DNA from: Thermosulfurimonas sp.
GTDB lineage: Bacteria > Desulfobacterota > Thermodesulfobacteria > Thermodesulfobacteriales > Thermodesulfobacteriaceae
Assembly (NCBI GenBank): GCA_015487645.1
Contig: WFPH01000192.1
Location: 1 to 10,831, forward strand
Length of the DNA stretch: 10,831 nt
Direction: 5' to 3'
This document shows positions 1 through 6,506 of this stretch, piece by piece (position 1 is the first letter of the stretch; each line of letters begins with the position of its first letter). The notes beneath the pieces are model-generated. The model worked only from the letters and a program-made list of their open reading frames with translations, did not search any database and was not told the origin of the DNA. A program made the position numbers and the translations under genes.

Positions 1-84
1 TCCAAAAAGGAGGCCGCTCAGGAGGCCGCCCGCCGGGCTCTGGCCGTTCTCAGGAAAGAACTCGGAGAGGAGTATGAGTTATGA
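1..84 (+). CDS. rnc: Ribonuclease III, C-terminal end (partial)
   Basis: Only the last 27 codons and the stop are present; the gene begins before the window. The reading frame ends KKEAAQEAARRAL, then a short acidic tail. This is the pattern of the last helix of the double-stranded RNA-binding domain of RNase III (the KKxAxxxAAxxAL signature). RNase III cleaves double-stranded RNA, including rRNA precursors. Its TGA (82-84) overlaps the ATG of era in an ATGA junction, and rnc-era is a widespread gene order, which supports the call and implies translational coupling. Another dsRBD protein would look the same here, so the identification rests mainly on the neighbour. Confidence 0.75.
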   Translation, partial: SKKEAAQEAARRALAVLRKELGEEYEL

Positions 85-1013
85 AAGAGGAAAAGGGCCA
101 GCCAGAAGATTTCTCTAAAAAAGGGTTCCGTTCCGGATTCGTGGCCATCGTGGGGCTTCCCAACGTGGGAAAATCGACCCTCATGAATCAGCTCTTGGGG
201 ACCAAAGTGGCCATCGCCACTCCCAAGCCCCAGACCACCCGTTTTAACATCCGCGGAGTGCTCACCGGCCCCGATTATCAGGTGGTCTTCGTGGACACTC
301 CCGGGATCCACGAGGCCCGGGAACTCTTCAACCGGCTCATGGTGGAGCAGGCGGTGCGGGCCATCGAGGAGGTGGACGGAGTCCTCTGGGTAGTGGATGC
401 CTCCCAGCGCCGTCCTAGGGAGGAAGAAAACATCCTGGAGATCTTACGCCGGTCCGAAAAACCTGCGGTTCTGGCTCTCAACAAGATCGATCTCGTGAAA
501 AAGTCCGAGCTCCTGCCCATGATCGACTATTTCTCACGCCTCTACCCCTTTCGGGCCATCGTGCCGGTTTCGGCCCTGGAGAGAGACGGGCTCCCGGAAC
601 TACTGGACGAAATCGTGAGGCTACTTCCCGAAGGGCCACCCTATTATCCTCCGGAGATGGTCACGGATCAGCCTGAGCGGTTGCTGGCGGCCGAAATCAT
701 TCGGGAGAAGCTCTTCATGCTTACCCGCCAGGAGATCCCCTATTCTACGGCCGTGGTCGTGGAGGAATTTCGGGAGGAGCCCGAGAAGAACCTGCTTTTC
801 ATCCAGGCCACCATCTATGTGGAGAAGGATTCCCAGAAAGGGATCGTGATCGGCAAAGGGGGGCAGATGCTCAAAAAGATCGGCACCCTGGCGCGGGAAG
901 AGCTGGAGTTTCTTTTCGGAAAGAGAGTGTATCTGGATCTCTGGGTAAAGGTCCTTCGTGGCTGGCGCAAGGAGGAAAAACTCCTGCGCCGCCTGGAATT
1001 TCCTTATTTCTGA
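81..1013 (+). CDS. era: GTPase Era, ribosome assembly factor
   Basis: A 310-residue Era GTPase, close to the family's usual length of about 300. Era binds the 3' end of 16S rRNA and acts in 30S subunit maturation at the membrane/cytoplasm. The GTPase domain shows the P-loop GLPNVGKST at residues 25-33, the switch I region rich in PQTTR at 50-54, DTPG at 72-75 and NKID at 134-137. The C-terminal KH RNA-binding domain carries GIVIGKGG at 254-261. The ATG overlaps the rnc stop as ATGA, and a purine-rich GGAGAGGAG just upstream inside rnc can serve as the ribosome-binding site. All key motifs are intact. No strong terminator follows, only a weak 6-bp hairpin (1034-1051). Confidence 0.97.
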   Translation: MKEEKGQPEDFSKKGFRSGFVAIVGLPNVGKSTLMNQLLGTKVAIATPKPQTTRFNIRGVLTGPDYQVVFVDTPGIHEARELFNRLMVEQAVRAIEEVDGVLWVVDASQRRPREEENILEILRRSEKPAVLALNKIDLVKKSELLPMIDYFSRLYPFRAIVPVSALERDGLPELLDEIVRLLPEGPPYYPPEMVTDQPERLLAAEIIREKLFMLTRQEIPYSTAVVVEEFREEPEKNLLFIQATIYVEKDSQKGIVIGKGGQMLKKIGTLAREELEFLFGKRVYLDLWVKVLRGWRKEEKLLRRLEFPYF

Positions 1014-1117
1014 GTGACACTTAGGTTAAACACTGTCTCCTTTAAGAGACACTGCCATCCCAAGTACGTAGACAAAAGAGACCTTTAGTCGGACCAGACC
1101 CGCTTTTTTAGGTCCCT

Positions 1118-1146
1118 TTGAGGTCTGGCATACAATTTGTTATATG
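1118..1146 (+). promoter_or_regulatory. Candidate sigma-70 promoter of lpxC
   Basis: TTGAGG at 1118-1123 lies 17 nt from TATATG at 1141-1146, 33 nt before the lpxC start. An alternative -10, TACAAT at 1131-1136, is a better hexamer but lacks a convincing -35. The -35 overlaps the right arm of a 7-bp inverted repeat (CCAGACC 1094-1100, GGTCTGG 1122-1128). The assignment is by eye and moderate to weak. Confidence 0.35.
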
Positions 1147-1178
1147 GAAAGCAAAAGTTCCGGATAGACGGAGGTGAC

Positions 1179-2096
1179 ATGCAGCGATTTCAGCAGACGC
1201 TGGCCGCCATAGTTGATCTGGAGGGCGAAGGGGTCTTCTCGGGCCAAAGGGTTAGGGTAGTGCTTGAGCCTGCGGAAACGGATGCTGGTGTGGTTTTCGT
1301 TCGAGAGGATCTGCCTGGAGCCCCAAGGATAGCGCTCAGGCCGGAAAACGTTCTGGGGACCGAAGGGGCCACGGTTCTCTCGGACGGGCGGCACAGTATC
1401 TACATGGTGGAGCATCTCCTTTCGGCCCTCCACGGGCTGGGGATCGATAACGTAGTGATACGGGTCTGGGGGCCGGAGATTCCGCTCTTTGACGGTTCGG
1501 CGGAGATCTTTGTGCGGGAGATCCTGGCCTGCGGACTCAAGCTTCAGCCGGCGGCCAAACGTTTCGTGGAGATCATCCGGAGCTTTGAGGTGCGAAACGG
1601 TGTGGGGCGTATCCTTTTTCGCCCGGCCGAGGGACTCACGATCTCGGTAAGGATAGCCTTCCAGCATCCGCTCATCGGGGAACAGGAAATCTCTCTCAGG
1701 GTCAATCCCATTTCCTATCAGCGAGAGATCGCTTTTGCCCGGACTTTCGGTTTCAAGGAGGACCTTCTTCGTCGTAAGGAAAAGGGTCTCCTCAAAGGCG
1801 GAAGTCTGGCAAACGCCATTGTGCTCGACGAAAAGGGTCTCCTCAATGGTTCTTTACGGGTTCAGGATGAGTTCGTGAGACACAAGGCCCTGGATCTCCT
1901 GGGAGATCTTTTTGTCACGGGTTGGGCCCTTAAGGGAGAAGTGCGGGCCGAGCTTTCGGGGCACAAACTTCACATCGAAGCGGTCAAGAACCTCTTGACC
2001 GCCCCGGAGGCCGTGAGGTTTTCCGATGGTCTTCCCGCGGTGGCCCTTTTTTTCCTTACCCCGCCCCGAGCGCGAGCCATTAATCCGAGGTGTTGA
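1179..2096 (+). CDS. lpxC: UDP-3-O-acyl-N-acetylglucosamine deacetylase LpxC
   Basis: LpxC carries out the committed zinc-dependent deacetylation in lipid A synthesis in the cytoplasm, so its presence implies a lipopolysaccharide outer membrane. I chose the ATG at 1179 because GGAGGTGA (1170-1177) sits directly before it. This gives 305 residues, the usual length, and places the catalytic residues at standard numbers: E78 and H79 in MVEHLLSA, zinc ligands H235 and D239 in HKALDLLGD, and H262 in LSGHKLHIEA. A TTG at 1137 would add 14 residues but has no ribosome-binding site. It is separated from era by 165 bp with its own promoter candidate and an inverted repeat, so it may be transcribed independently. 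All active-site residues are present and I see no defect. Confidence 0.96.
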   Translation: MQRFQQTLAAIVDLEGEGVFSGQRVRVVLEPAETDAGVVFVREDLPGAPRIALRPENVLGTEGATVLSDGRHSIYMVEHLLSALHGLGIDNVVIRVWGPEIPLFDGSAEIFVREILACGLKLQPAAKRFVEIIRSFEVRNGVGRILFRPAEGLTISVRIAFQHPLIGEQEISLRVNPISYQREIAFARTFGFKEDLLRRKEKGLLKGGSLANAIVLDEKGLLNGSLRVQDEFVRHKALDLLGDLFVTGWALKGEVRAELSGHKLHIEAVKNLLTAPEAVRFSDGLPAVALFFLTPPRARAINPRC

Positions 2097-2119
2097 TCTT
2101 TCTCCGATCATGGTAAAAT
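2093..2119 (+). promoter_or_regulatory. Candidate extended -10 promoter of the SlyD-like gene
   Basis: TGGTAAAAT at 2111-2119 is an extended -10 (TG, one base, TAAAAT at 2114-2119). TTGATC at 2093-2098 is a possible -35 with a short 15-nt spacer, overlapping the lpxC stop. It lies 72 nt before the chosen start of the isomerase gene and suggests the gene need not depend on lpxC transcription. Confidence 0.45.
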
Positions 2120-2191
2120 AACCACACGACAGGGGTGGAGGGCCAGTCCTCCCTTATCCCGGTCGGAATCTTTAAGGAAAGGAGTTTTTTT

Positions 2192-2659
2192 ATGCGTAGG
2201 GCTAAAGTAGGCGATGTGGTTAGTATCTACTGTGTAGGCATGCTGGAGAATGGGGAAATTTTCGAGAAGACCCCAGAGGGCGAACCCTTTTTCTTTGAAG
2301 TGGGTTCCCCGGAGATCATCCCCGGGCTTTCGGAGGCCGTGATCGGCATGGCAGAAGGCGAGGAAAAGGAAGTGCTCCTTTCGCCGGACAAGGCCTTCGG
2401 GGAAAGGGACGAAAACCTGGTGAGAGAGATCCCCAGGGAAGCCATCTCCTTGGAAACCGAGCCTCAGGTGGGTATGATGCTCAATCTCATCGTGGATACT
2501 CCTCAGGGGGAGATGCAGTTTCCGGCTCTGGTCACAGCGGTGGACGAGGAGAGGATCGTGCTGGATCTCAATCCTCCGCTAGCAGGGAAAAACGTCATCT
2601 TCCGGATCAAGCTGCTAGGGATTCACGATCGGGAGGCCTTAGACCTCCAGAGCCTTTAA
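2192..2659 (+). CDS. slyD: FKBP-type peptidyl-prolyl isomerase, SlyD-like
   Basis: A 155-residue FKBP-fold peptidyl-prolyl cis-trans isomerase of the SlyD type, a folding helper and chaperone in the cytoplasm. The opening KVGDVVSIYCVGML, the central IIPGLSEAVIGMAEGEEKEV and the C-terminal DLNPPLAGKNVIF (the family's DxNHPLAGKxLxF motif, here with P for H) frame an FKBP domain with an inserted chaperone flap between roughly residues 65 and 125. The ATG at 2192 is chosen because AAAGGAG (2178-2184) lies 7 nt before it; an upstream GTG at 2135 would add 19 non-family residues. The His/Cys-rich metal-binding tail of enterobacterial SlyD is absent, as in many short homologues. The last 21 bp overlap the convergent panB. 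Confidence 0.9.
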   Translation: MRRAKVGDVVSIYCVGMLENGEIFEKTPEGEPFFFEVGSPEIIPGLSEAVIGMAEGEEKEVLLSPDKAFGERDENLVREIPREAISLETEPQVGMMLNLIVDTPQGEMQFPALVTAVDEERIVLDLNPPLAGKNVIFRIKLLGIHDREALDLQSL

Positions 2660-3469
2660 GACCTCTTCCGAAAGGCGGAAACTTTCTTCCGGGCCGGGGA
2701 AGCGCCTGGCCCGGGTGTCTTCGGCGTAGGTCCTTATCGCCCGGACAATCTCCTGAGCTATCTCTCCGTAGGTTCGTACGAACCTGGGCCTGAATCTGGG
2801 CCAGAGGCCCACTACGTCGTGGAAGACCAGGATCTGGCCATCGGTATGGGGACCGGCCCCGATGCCGATAGTGGGTATGGGGATTCTCTCGGTTATTAAA
2901 CGCGCGATCTCCGCCGGCACACATTCTAGGATGAGGGCGAATACTCCAGCCTCAACCAGGCTTTCGGCGTCCCGCAGGAGCTTCCGGGCAGACTCCAGAT
3001 CCCGTCCCTGAACCCGATAGCCTCCCAAGGCCGAAGCCCTCTGGGGGGTGAGCCCTATATGCCCCAGAACGGGAATGCCGGCTCGGACCACCGCGGCCAC
3101 AATTTCCGCTACTTCCTCGCCTCCCTCGATCTTGACGGCCTGGCAACCTCCTTCCTTTAGAAAACGTCCGGCATTCCGGATGGCCTCTTGCGGACCGGTC
3201 TGGTAGGACATGAACGGCATATCGCCTACGATGAGGGCCCGCTCCGAGCCCCGGGCCACGGCTCGGGCGAAGACCACCATTTCCTCCATGGTGATGGGCA
3301 GGGTATCCTCATAGCCCAGGATCACCATGGCCGCGGAGTCCCCCACCAGAAGCATCTCTACCCCGGCTTCTTCGGCCAGGCGGGCCGAAATGAAATCATA
3401 GGCCGTGAGGGCCACGATAGGTTCCTGGCCTTTTTTGGCCTGGATGTCAGGGACGGTCAGACGAGCCAT
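2639..3469 (-). CDS. panB: 3-methyl-2-oxobutanoate hydroxymethyltransferase PanB
   Basis: PanB transfers a hydroxymethyl group from 5,10-methylene-THF to 2-oxoisovalerate, giving ketopantoate, the first step of pantothenate and coenzyme A synthesis. The 276-residue protein has the expected metal and substrate residues: D44 in VGDS, D83 in GDMPFMSY, K113 and E115 in VKIEGG, GHIGLTPQ at 136-143, the catalytic glutamate E182 in LECVPAE, and IGIGAGPHTDGQ at 201-212. The start MARLTVPDI matches the family. It lies only 2 nt after the ruvB stop, with no clear ribosome-binding site, so translational coupling is likely. It is the last gene of the yebC-ruvCAB-panB operon, an unusual partner for recombination genes. 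The 3' end overlaps the FKBP gene tail to tail. Confidence 0.96.
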   Translation of the reverse strand: MARLTVPDIQAKKGQEPIVALTAYDFISARLAEEAGVEMLLVGDSAAMVILGYEDTLPITMEEMVVFARAVARGSERALIVGDMPFMSYQTGPQEAIRNAGRFLKEGGCQAVKIEGGEEVAEIVAAVVRAGIPVLGHIGLTPQRASALGGYRVQGRDLESARKLLRDAESLVEAGVFALILECVPAEIARLITERIPIPTIGIGAGPHTDGQILVFHDVVGLWPRFRPRFVRTYGEIAQEIVRAIRTYAEDTRARRFPGPEESFRLSEEVLKALEV

Positions 3470-3471
3470 TT

Positions 3472-4428
3472 TTAGAATGGTAGCGCATCCCTTCGAGCTT
3501 TCAAATAGGTGTAAGCCCTTTCGGTGAGCACCCGGCCTTTTCGGGTACGACGCAGGAGTCCGCAACGGATGAGATAGGGTTCGTAAAGATCCTCCAGGGT
3601 CTGGGGATCTTCGCAGAGGGCGGTGGCCAGGGTGGAGAGCCCCACCGGGCCACCGTCAAACTTCTCGAGGATGGTCTCAAGGATGCGTCGGTCAAGCGGG
3701 GAAAGTCCTAGAGGGTCGAGGTCCATAAGGGCCAGGGCCTTTTCGGCGATCTTGCGGGTGATTTTGTCTTCTCCGTGGACTTCGGCGAAATCTCTCACCC
3801 GTCGCAGCAGCCGGTTGGCAATCCGGGGTGTGCCTCGGGCCCGGGAAGCAATCAGGCGGGCCGCCTCTTCGGTGATCTCAAGGCCCAGGATTTCGGCCGA
3901 GCGCTTGACGATGCGGGAGAGGGCTTCTTCGTCGTAGAAGTCCAGCTTGAAGACTATGCCGAAACGATCCCTCAAGGGGGCTGAAAGCAAACCCGGCCGG
4001 GTGGTGGCTCCGATCAGGGTGAAACGGGGAAGCTTCAGCCTCACGGCCCGGGCTCCCGGCCCCTTTCCTACCACGAAGTCCAGGGCGAAATCTTCCATGG
4101 CCGGGTAAAGGACCTCCTCGCAGGCCTTCGGGAGACGATGGATCTCGTCGATGAAAAGGATATCGCGTTCTTCGAGGGTGGTGAGGATGGCGGCGAGGTC
4201 TCCGGGGCGTTCCAGGGCCGCTCCAGAGGTGATCTTAAAGTTTACCTCAAGCTCGTGGGCCACCACCTGAGCCAGGGTGGTCTTCCCCAATCCCGGAAAC
4301 CCCGTAAGCAACATGTGATCCAGGGCTTCTCCCCGGGCTTTGGCTGCCGAAAGGTAGACTGTAAGCTCCTTTTTGATTTCTTCCTGACCGATGTATTCAG
4401 CCAGCGTCCGGGGACGAAGTCGATCCAT
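3472..4428 (-). CDS. ruvB: Holliday junction branch migration ATPase RuvB
   Basis: RuvB is the hexameric AAA+ motor that drives branch migration with RuvA. Visible motifs, numbered from the ATG at 4428, are the N-terminal LRPRTLAEYIGQ (4-15), Walker A GFPGLGKTT (43-51; more often GPPGLGKTT), Walker B with DEIH (94-97), the sensor region IGATTRPG, the arginine-finger region APLRDRFG, and a C-terminal winged helix ending near KGRVLTERAYTYL. The chosen start gives 318 residues, slightly short because the poorly conserved N-terminal extension of other RuvBs is missing. An ATG at 4515 would add 29 residues that do not look like RuvB and has no ribosome-binding site. A perfect TATAAT (minus strand, 4444-4439) sits 10 nt before 4428, so a transcript from there would be nearly leaderless. 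Confidence 0.93.
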   Translation of the reverse strand: MDRLRPRTLAEYIGQEEIKKELTVYLSAAKARGEALDHMLLTGFPGLGKTTLAQVVAHELEVNFKITSGAALERPGDLAAILTTLEERDILFIDEIHRLPKACEEVLYPAMEDFALDFVVGKGPGARAVRLKLPRFTLIGATTRPGLLSAPLRDRFGIVFKLDFYDEEALSRIVKRSAEILGLEITEEAARLIASRARGTPRIANRLLRRVRDFAEVHGEDKITRKIAEKALALMDLDPLGLSPLDRRILETILEKFDGGPVGLSTLATALCEDPQTLEDLYEPYLIRCGLLRRTRKGRVLTERAYTYLKARRDALPF

Positions 4429-4438
4429 GTTCCGTATG

Positions 4439-4468
4439 ATTATACTAAGAGACCTCTGAAAGAGTCCA
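4439..4468 (-). promoter_or_regulatory. Possible internal promoter before ruvB
   Basis: On the minus strand, TGGACT (4468-4463) is 18 nt from a perfect TATAAT (4444-4439). Transcription would start around 4432, only a few bases before the ruvB ATG at 4428. It lies in the 125-bp gap between ruvA and ruvB, and its spacer contains one arm of an 8-bp inverted repeat. It would allow ruvB-panB to be expressed apart from yebC-ruvCA. Confidence 0.4.
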
Positions 4469-4509
4469 CCCTCCCCTATCCCTTCCCGGAGGGAAATGTT
4501 ATTCAGAGG
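4453..4509. repeat. Inverted repeat in the ruvA-ruvB gap
   Basis: Perfect 8-bp arms CCTCTGAA (4453-4460) and TTCAGAGG (4502-4509) enclose 41 bp that include a smaller hairpin, TTCCC-GGA-GGGAA (4483-4495). In read-through mRNA from ruvA this could fold as a nested stem; at DNA level one arm falls between the -35 and -10 of the possible ruvB promoter. No T-run follows, so it is not a standard terminator. Confidence 0.45.
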
Positions 4510-4553
4510 ACACATACCAAAACTGAAAATCTCCGAAAGTTTCGGGAAAGAGG

Positions 4554-5126
4554 CTAAACCGGAGAGAAACGTTTGAGGGCCTTTTTGAGGAGTTCGTCCA
4601 GGTCTTCCTGGCCGGTGAAGACCTCCGCAAGGGTTTCTTCGGCTTCCGTGGCCGAAAAGCCCAGGTTCTTAAGCACGGCCAGGGCCTCCTCATAGACCGC
4701 TGAGCGGGATCGACTCTTTTTCTTGAGGGCCAGTTTGCCCCGGAGTTCCACACAGAGCCTTTCGGCCCGGCGCGGACCAATCCCCGGAACCCTGGAGAGG
4801 GCCTTGAGATCTTCCGTCTGCACGGCCTTTTCCAGTTCCTCCGGCCGAAAGAAGGCCAGGATGTTAAGGGCCAGCCGCGGCCCCACCCCCGAAAGGGAGG
4901 CCAGGAGTTTGAAGGTTTCCCGGGCCTCTTCATCGCCGAAACCAAAGATTTCAGGCACCCCTTCCTGGATCCAGAGACATACCGGAAGACGCAGCTCCTC
5001 CCCCGGGGGAGGAAGCGTCTCGGTTAGGGTGAAAGGCACGCTGATCTCGAAGACCAGAGGCCCACTTTCAAGCCAGATCTTTCCCGGAATTTTGCGTTTC
5101 AGACGCCCTCGGATCTCGGAAAGCAC
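4554..5126 (-). CDS. ruvA: Holliday junction DNA helicase subunit RuvA
   Basis: RuvA is the tetrameric Holliday-junction-binding protein that loads RuvB. The 190-residue product has the usual three domains: an OB fold (about 1-64, ending EIFGFGDEEAR), two helix-hairpin-helix motifs (LSGVGPRLAL at 78-87 and VPGIGPRRAERL at 113-124), a flexible basic linker near 134-142, and the small C-terminal RuvB-binding domain (145-190). It starts with GTG at 5126, preceded by AGGGAG at suitable spacing, and overlaps the end of ruvC by 28 bp, so the two are probably coupled. In the acidic pin of the OB domain, E55 is kept but the neighbouring acid (D56 in E. coli) is G56. Confidence 0.95.
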   Translation of the reverse strand: MLSEIRGRLKRKIPGKIWLESGPLVFEISVPFTLTETLPPPGEELRLPVCLWIQEGVPEIFGFGDEEARETFKLLASLSGVGPRLALNILAFFRPEELEKAVQTEDLKALSRVPGIGPRRAERLCVELRGKLALKKKSRSRSAVYEEALAVLKNLGFSATEAEETLAEVFTGQEDLDELLKKALKRFSPV

Positions 5127-5590
5127 GCTTGCTCCCTGAAGATATGGGTCAGGGCCACGGCCAGGGCGTCCGTAGCATCTGGAGGAGTATCCCCGTTGAG
5201 CCCCAAAGTAGCCCTGACCATGTAGGCCACCTGTTCCTTGGACGCCCGGCCGTTTCCCGTAAGGGCCAGCTTGATGGTGGAGGGATGGTAAGTGAAAAGG
5301 GGGAGTTCGGCTTCCGCTGAAAGCAGGAGGACTATCCCCTGGGCCTGGCCCAGAGCGAGGGCCGAGCGGGGGAAACGTTCCGGGATGACCTCCTCAAGGA
5401 CCATGACTTCAGGCCGCAGTTCTTTGAGAAGCCCTTTTAAACGGTCGTAAAGCTGGCGGAGTCGTTGAGGCAGAGGGATCCGAGTTCCGAGCCTGATGAC
5501 CCCCCATCGGAGGAGCCGGGGAGGCCGGGCCACTTCTACCAGGCCGTAGCCCGTGACCCGAGAACCGGGATCCACTCCGAGGACTTTCAC
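5099..5590 (-). CDS. ruvC: Crossover junction endonuclease RuvC
   Basis: RuvC resolves Holliday junctions by paired nicks. The 163-residue protein has an RNase H-like fold with all four acidic catalytic residues at E. coli numbering: D7 (GVDPGSRVTGYG), E66 (LEEV), D138 and D141 (PDATDALAVA). DNA-contacting K107 and K118 are also present. The loop after E66 is atypical: where most RuvCs have F69 followed by a small residue, K/R and N, this protein reads IPERF. The start is a GTG at 5590, 3 nt after the yebC stop; the upstream ribosome-binding site is weak, consistent with coupling to yebC. The order yebC-ruvC-ruvA-ruvB is a common bacterial arrangement. Confidence 0.96.
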   Translation of the reverse strand: MKVLGVDPGSRVTGYGLVEVARPPRLLRWGVIRLGTRIPLPQRLRQLYDRLKGLLKELRPEVMVLEEVIPERFPRSALALGQAQGIVLLLSAEAELPLFTYHPSTIKLALTGNGRASKEQVAYMVRATLGLNGDTPPDATDALAVALTHIFREQACFPRSEGV

Positions 5591-5593
5591 CTT

Positions 5594-6349
5594 TCAATTC
5601 CCGGAAAGTTTCTCGAGGAGGGCTTCCGGGATGTCGAAGTTGGCATAGACGTGCTGGACATCGTCGTGGTCCTCGAGCATTTCCATGAGGCGCAACATCT
5701 GCTGGGCGGTCTTTTCATCCTCAATTTTTACGGTGCTCTTGGGTACCAGGGTAACCTTGGCCGAGGAGGGTTTGAGACCGGCCTTTTCCACTCCGGCCTT
5801 TACCTCTTCGAAGTCTTCCGGGGTGGTTATGATCTCGAACTCTCTTTCATAAACCCGTACGTCTTCGGCTCCGGCCTCCAGGGCTACCTCCAGGACCTGA
5901 TCTTCGGAGAGCCCATTGCGCGGGACTACGATCAACCCCTTTTTCTCAAAGATCCAGGAGACGGCTCCCGGTTCGGCCAGGTTTCCCCCGCATTTACTGA
6001 AGATGTGTCTCAACTCAGAGACCGTTCGCCGTCGATTGTCGGTGACGCTTTCGATGAAGACCGCTACTCCCCCGGGGCCGTAGCCTTCGAAGGTAGCCTC
6101 TTCGTACTGAGTTCCCTCCTCAAGCCCCAGACCTTTGCGAATGGCCCGTTCGATGTTTTCCTTGGGCATATTGACGGCTTTGGCCGCGGCAATCGCGGCC
6201 CTCAGCCTGGGATTGGCCGCCGGATCGCCTCCGCCCAGTCTGGCTGCCACCATGATCTCTCGGGTGATCTTGGTAAAGATACGTCCTCTTTTGGCGTCCT
6301 GGGCCGCCTTTTTGCGCTTGATCTGCGCCCAATGGGAATGGCCGGCCAT
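5594..6349 (-). CDS. yebC: YebC/PmpR/TACO1-family protein
   Basis: A 251-residue member of the YebC/TACO1 family, usual length about 240-250. It opens with the family signature MAGHSHWAQIKRKKAAQDAKRG, split here as MAGHSHWAQIK and RKKAAQDAKRG, followed by the conserved NMPKENIERAIRKG (about 60-73), EGYGPGGVA and the C-terminal MEMLEDHDDVQHVYANFD. Members are described as DNA-binding regulators in some bacteria; others (including mitochondrial TACO1) relieve ribosome stalling on proline-rich stretches, so either role is possible. The ATG has a strong ribosome-binding site (GGAGG at 6359-6355, 5 nt away). It is the first gene of the operon leading into ruvC, with a good promoter 30-60 bp upstream. 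Confidence 0.95.
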   Translation of the reverse strand: MAGHSHWAQIKRKKAAQDAKRGRIFTKITREIMVAARLGGGDPAANPRLRAAIAAAKAVNMPKENIERAIRKGLGLEEGTQYEEATFEGYGPGGVAVFIESVTDNRRRTVSELRHIFSKCGGNLAEPGAVSWIFEKKGLIVVPRNGLSEDQVLEVALEAGAEDVRVYEREFEIITTPEDFEEVKAGVEKAGLKPSSAKVTLVPKSTVKIEDEKTAQQMLRLMEMLEDHDDVQHVYANFDIPEALLEKLSGN

Positions 6350-6380
6350 AAGAACCTCCCTCCTTCGCTAAGGCTAATCC

Positions 6381-6408
6381 ATTATAACTCCCATCCCTTC
6401 CCTTTCAA
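6381..6408 (-). promoter_or_regulatory. Promoter of the yebC-ruvCAB-panB operon
   Basis: On the minus strand, TTGAAA (6408-6403) and a perfect TATAAT (6386-6381) are separated by 16 nt. Transcription would start near 6374, about 25 nt before the yebC ATG. No other promoter-like site lies closer. Confidence 0.65.
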
Positions 6409-6450
6409 TCTCAAACTTTTATGGAGAATTTTTGATGTCAGTAAATCTGC

Positions 6451-6479
6451 TTGATTATTATCCGGAAGCTTGATATAAA
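6451..6479 (+). promoter_or_regulatory. Promoter of the selenopeptide/radical SAM cassette
   Basis: TTGATT (6451-6456) is 17 nt from TATAAA (6474-6479), and the -10 is preceded by TG plus one base (6471-6473), an extended -10. It is divergent from the yebC promoter, with the two -35 elements about 43 bp apart, within an AT-rich stretch unlike the surrounding GC-rich DNA. The small gene's ATG is 28 nt downstream of the -10. Confidence 0.65.
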
Positions 6480-6506
6480 AACTTAAATACAAAGTGGAGG
6501 AAATTT

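Noticed and set aside
1034..1051. TGTCTC/GAGACA hairpin after era as a terminator
   Set aside because: The stem is only 6 bp and no T-run follows; it could be incidental, so it is not listed as a terminator.
1140..1667. A 175-codon minus-strand open frame inside lpxC
   Set aside because: It lies wholly opposite lpxC, whose active-site residues are all in place; no motif or ribosome-binding site supports it.
5465..6454. A 329-codon open frame on the plus strand across ruvC and yebC
   Set aside because: It is antisense to two conserved genes and has no family resemblance; GC-rich codon use of yebC leaves the opposite frame open.
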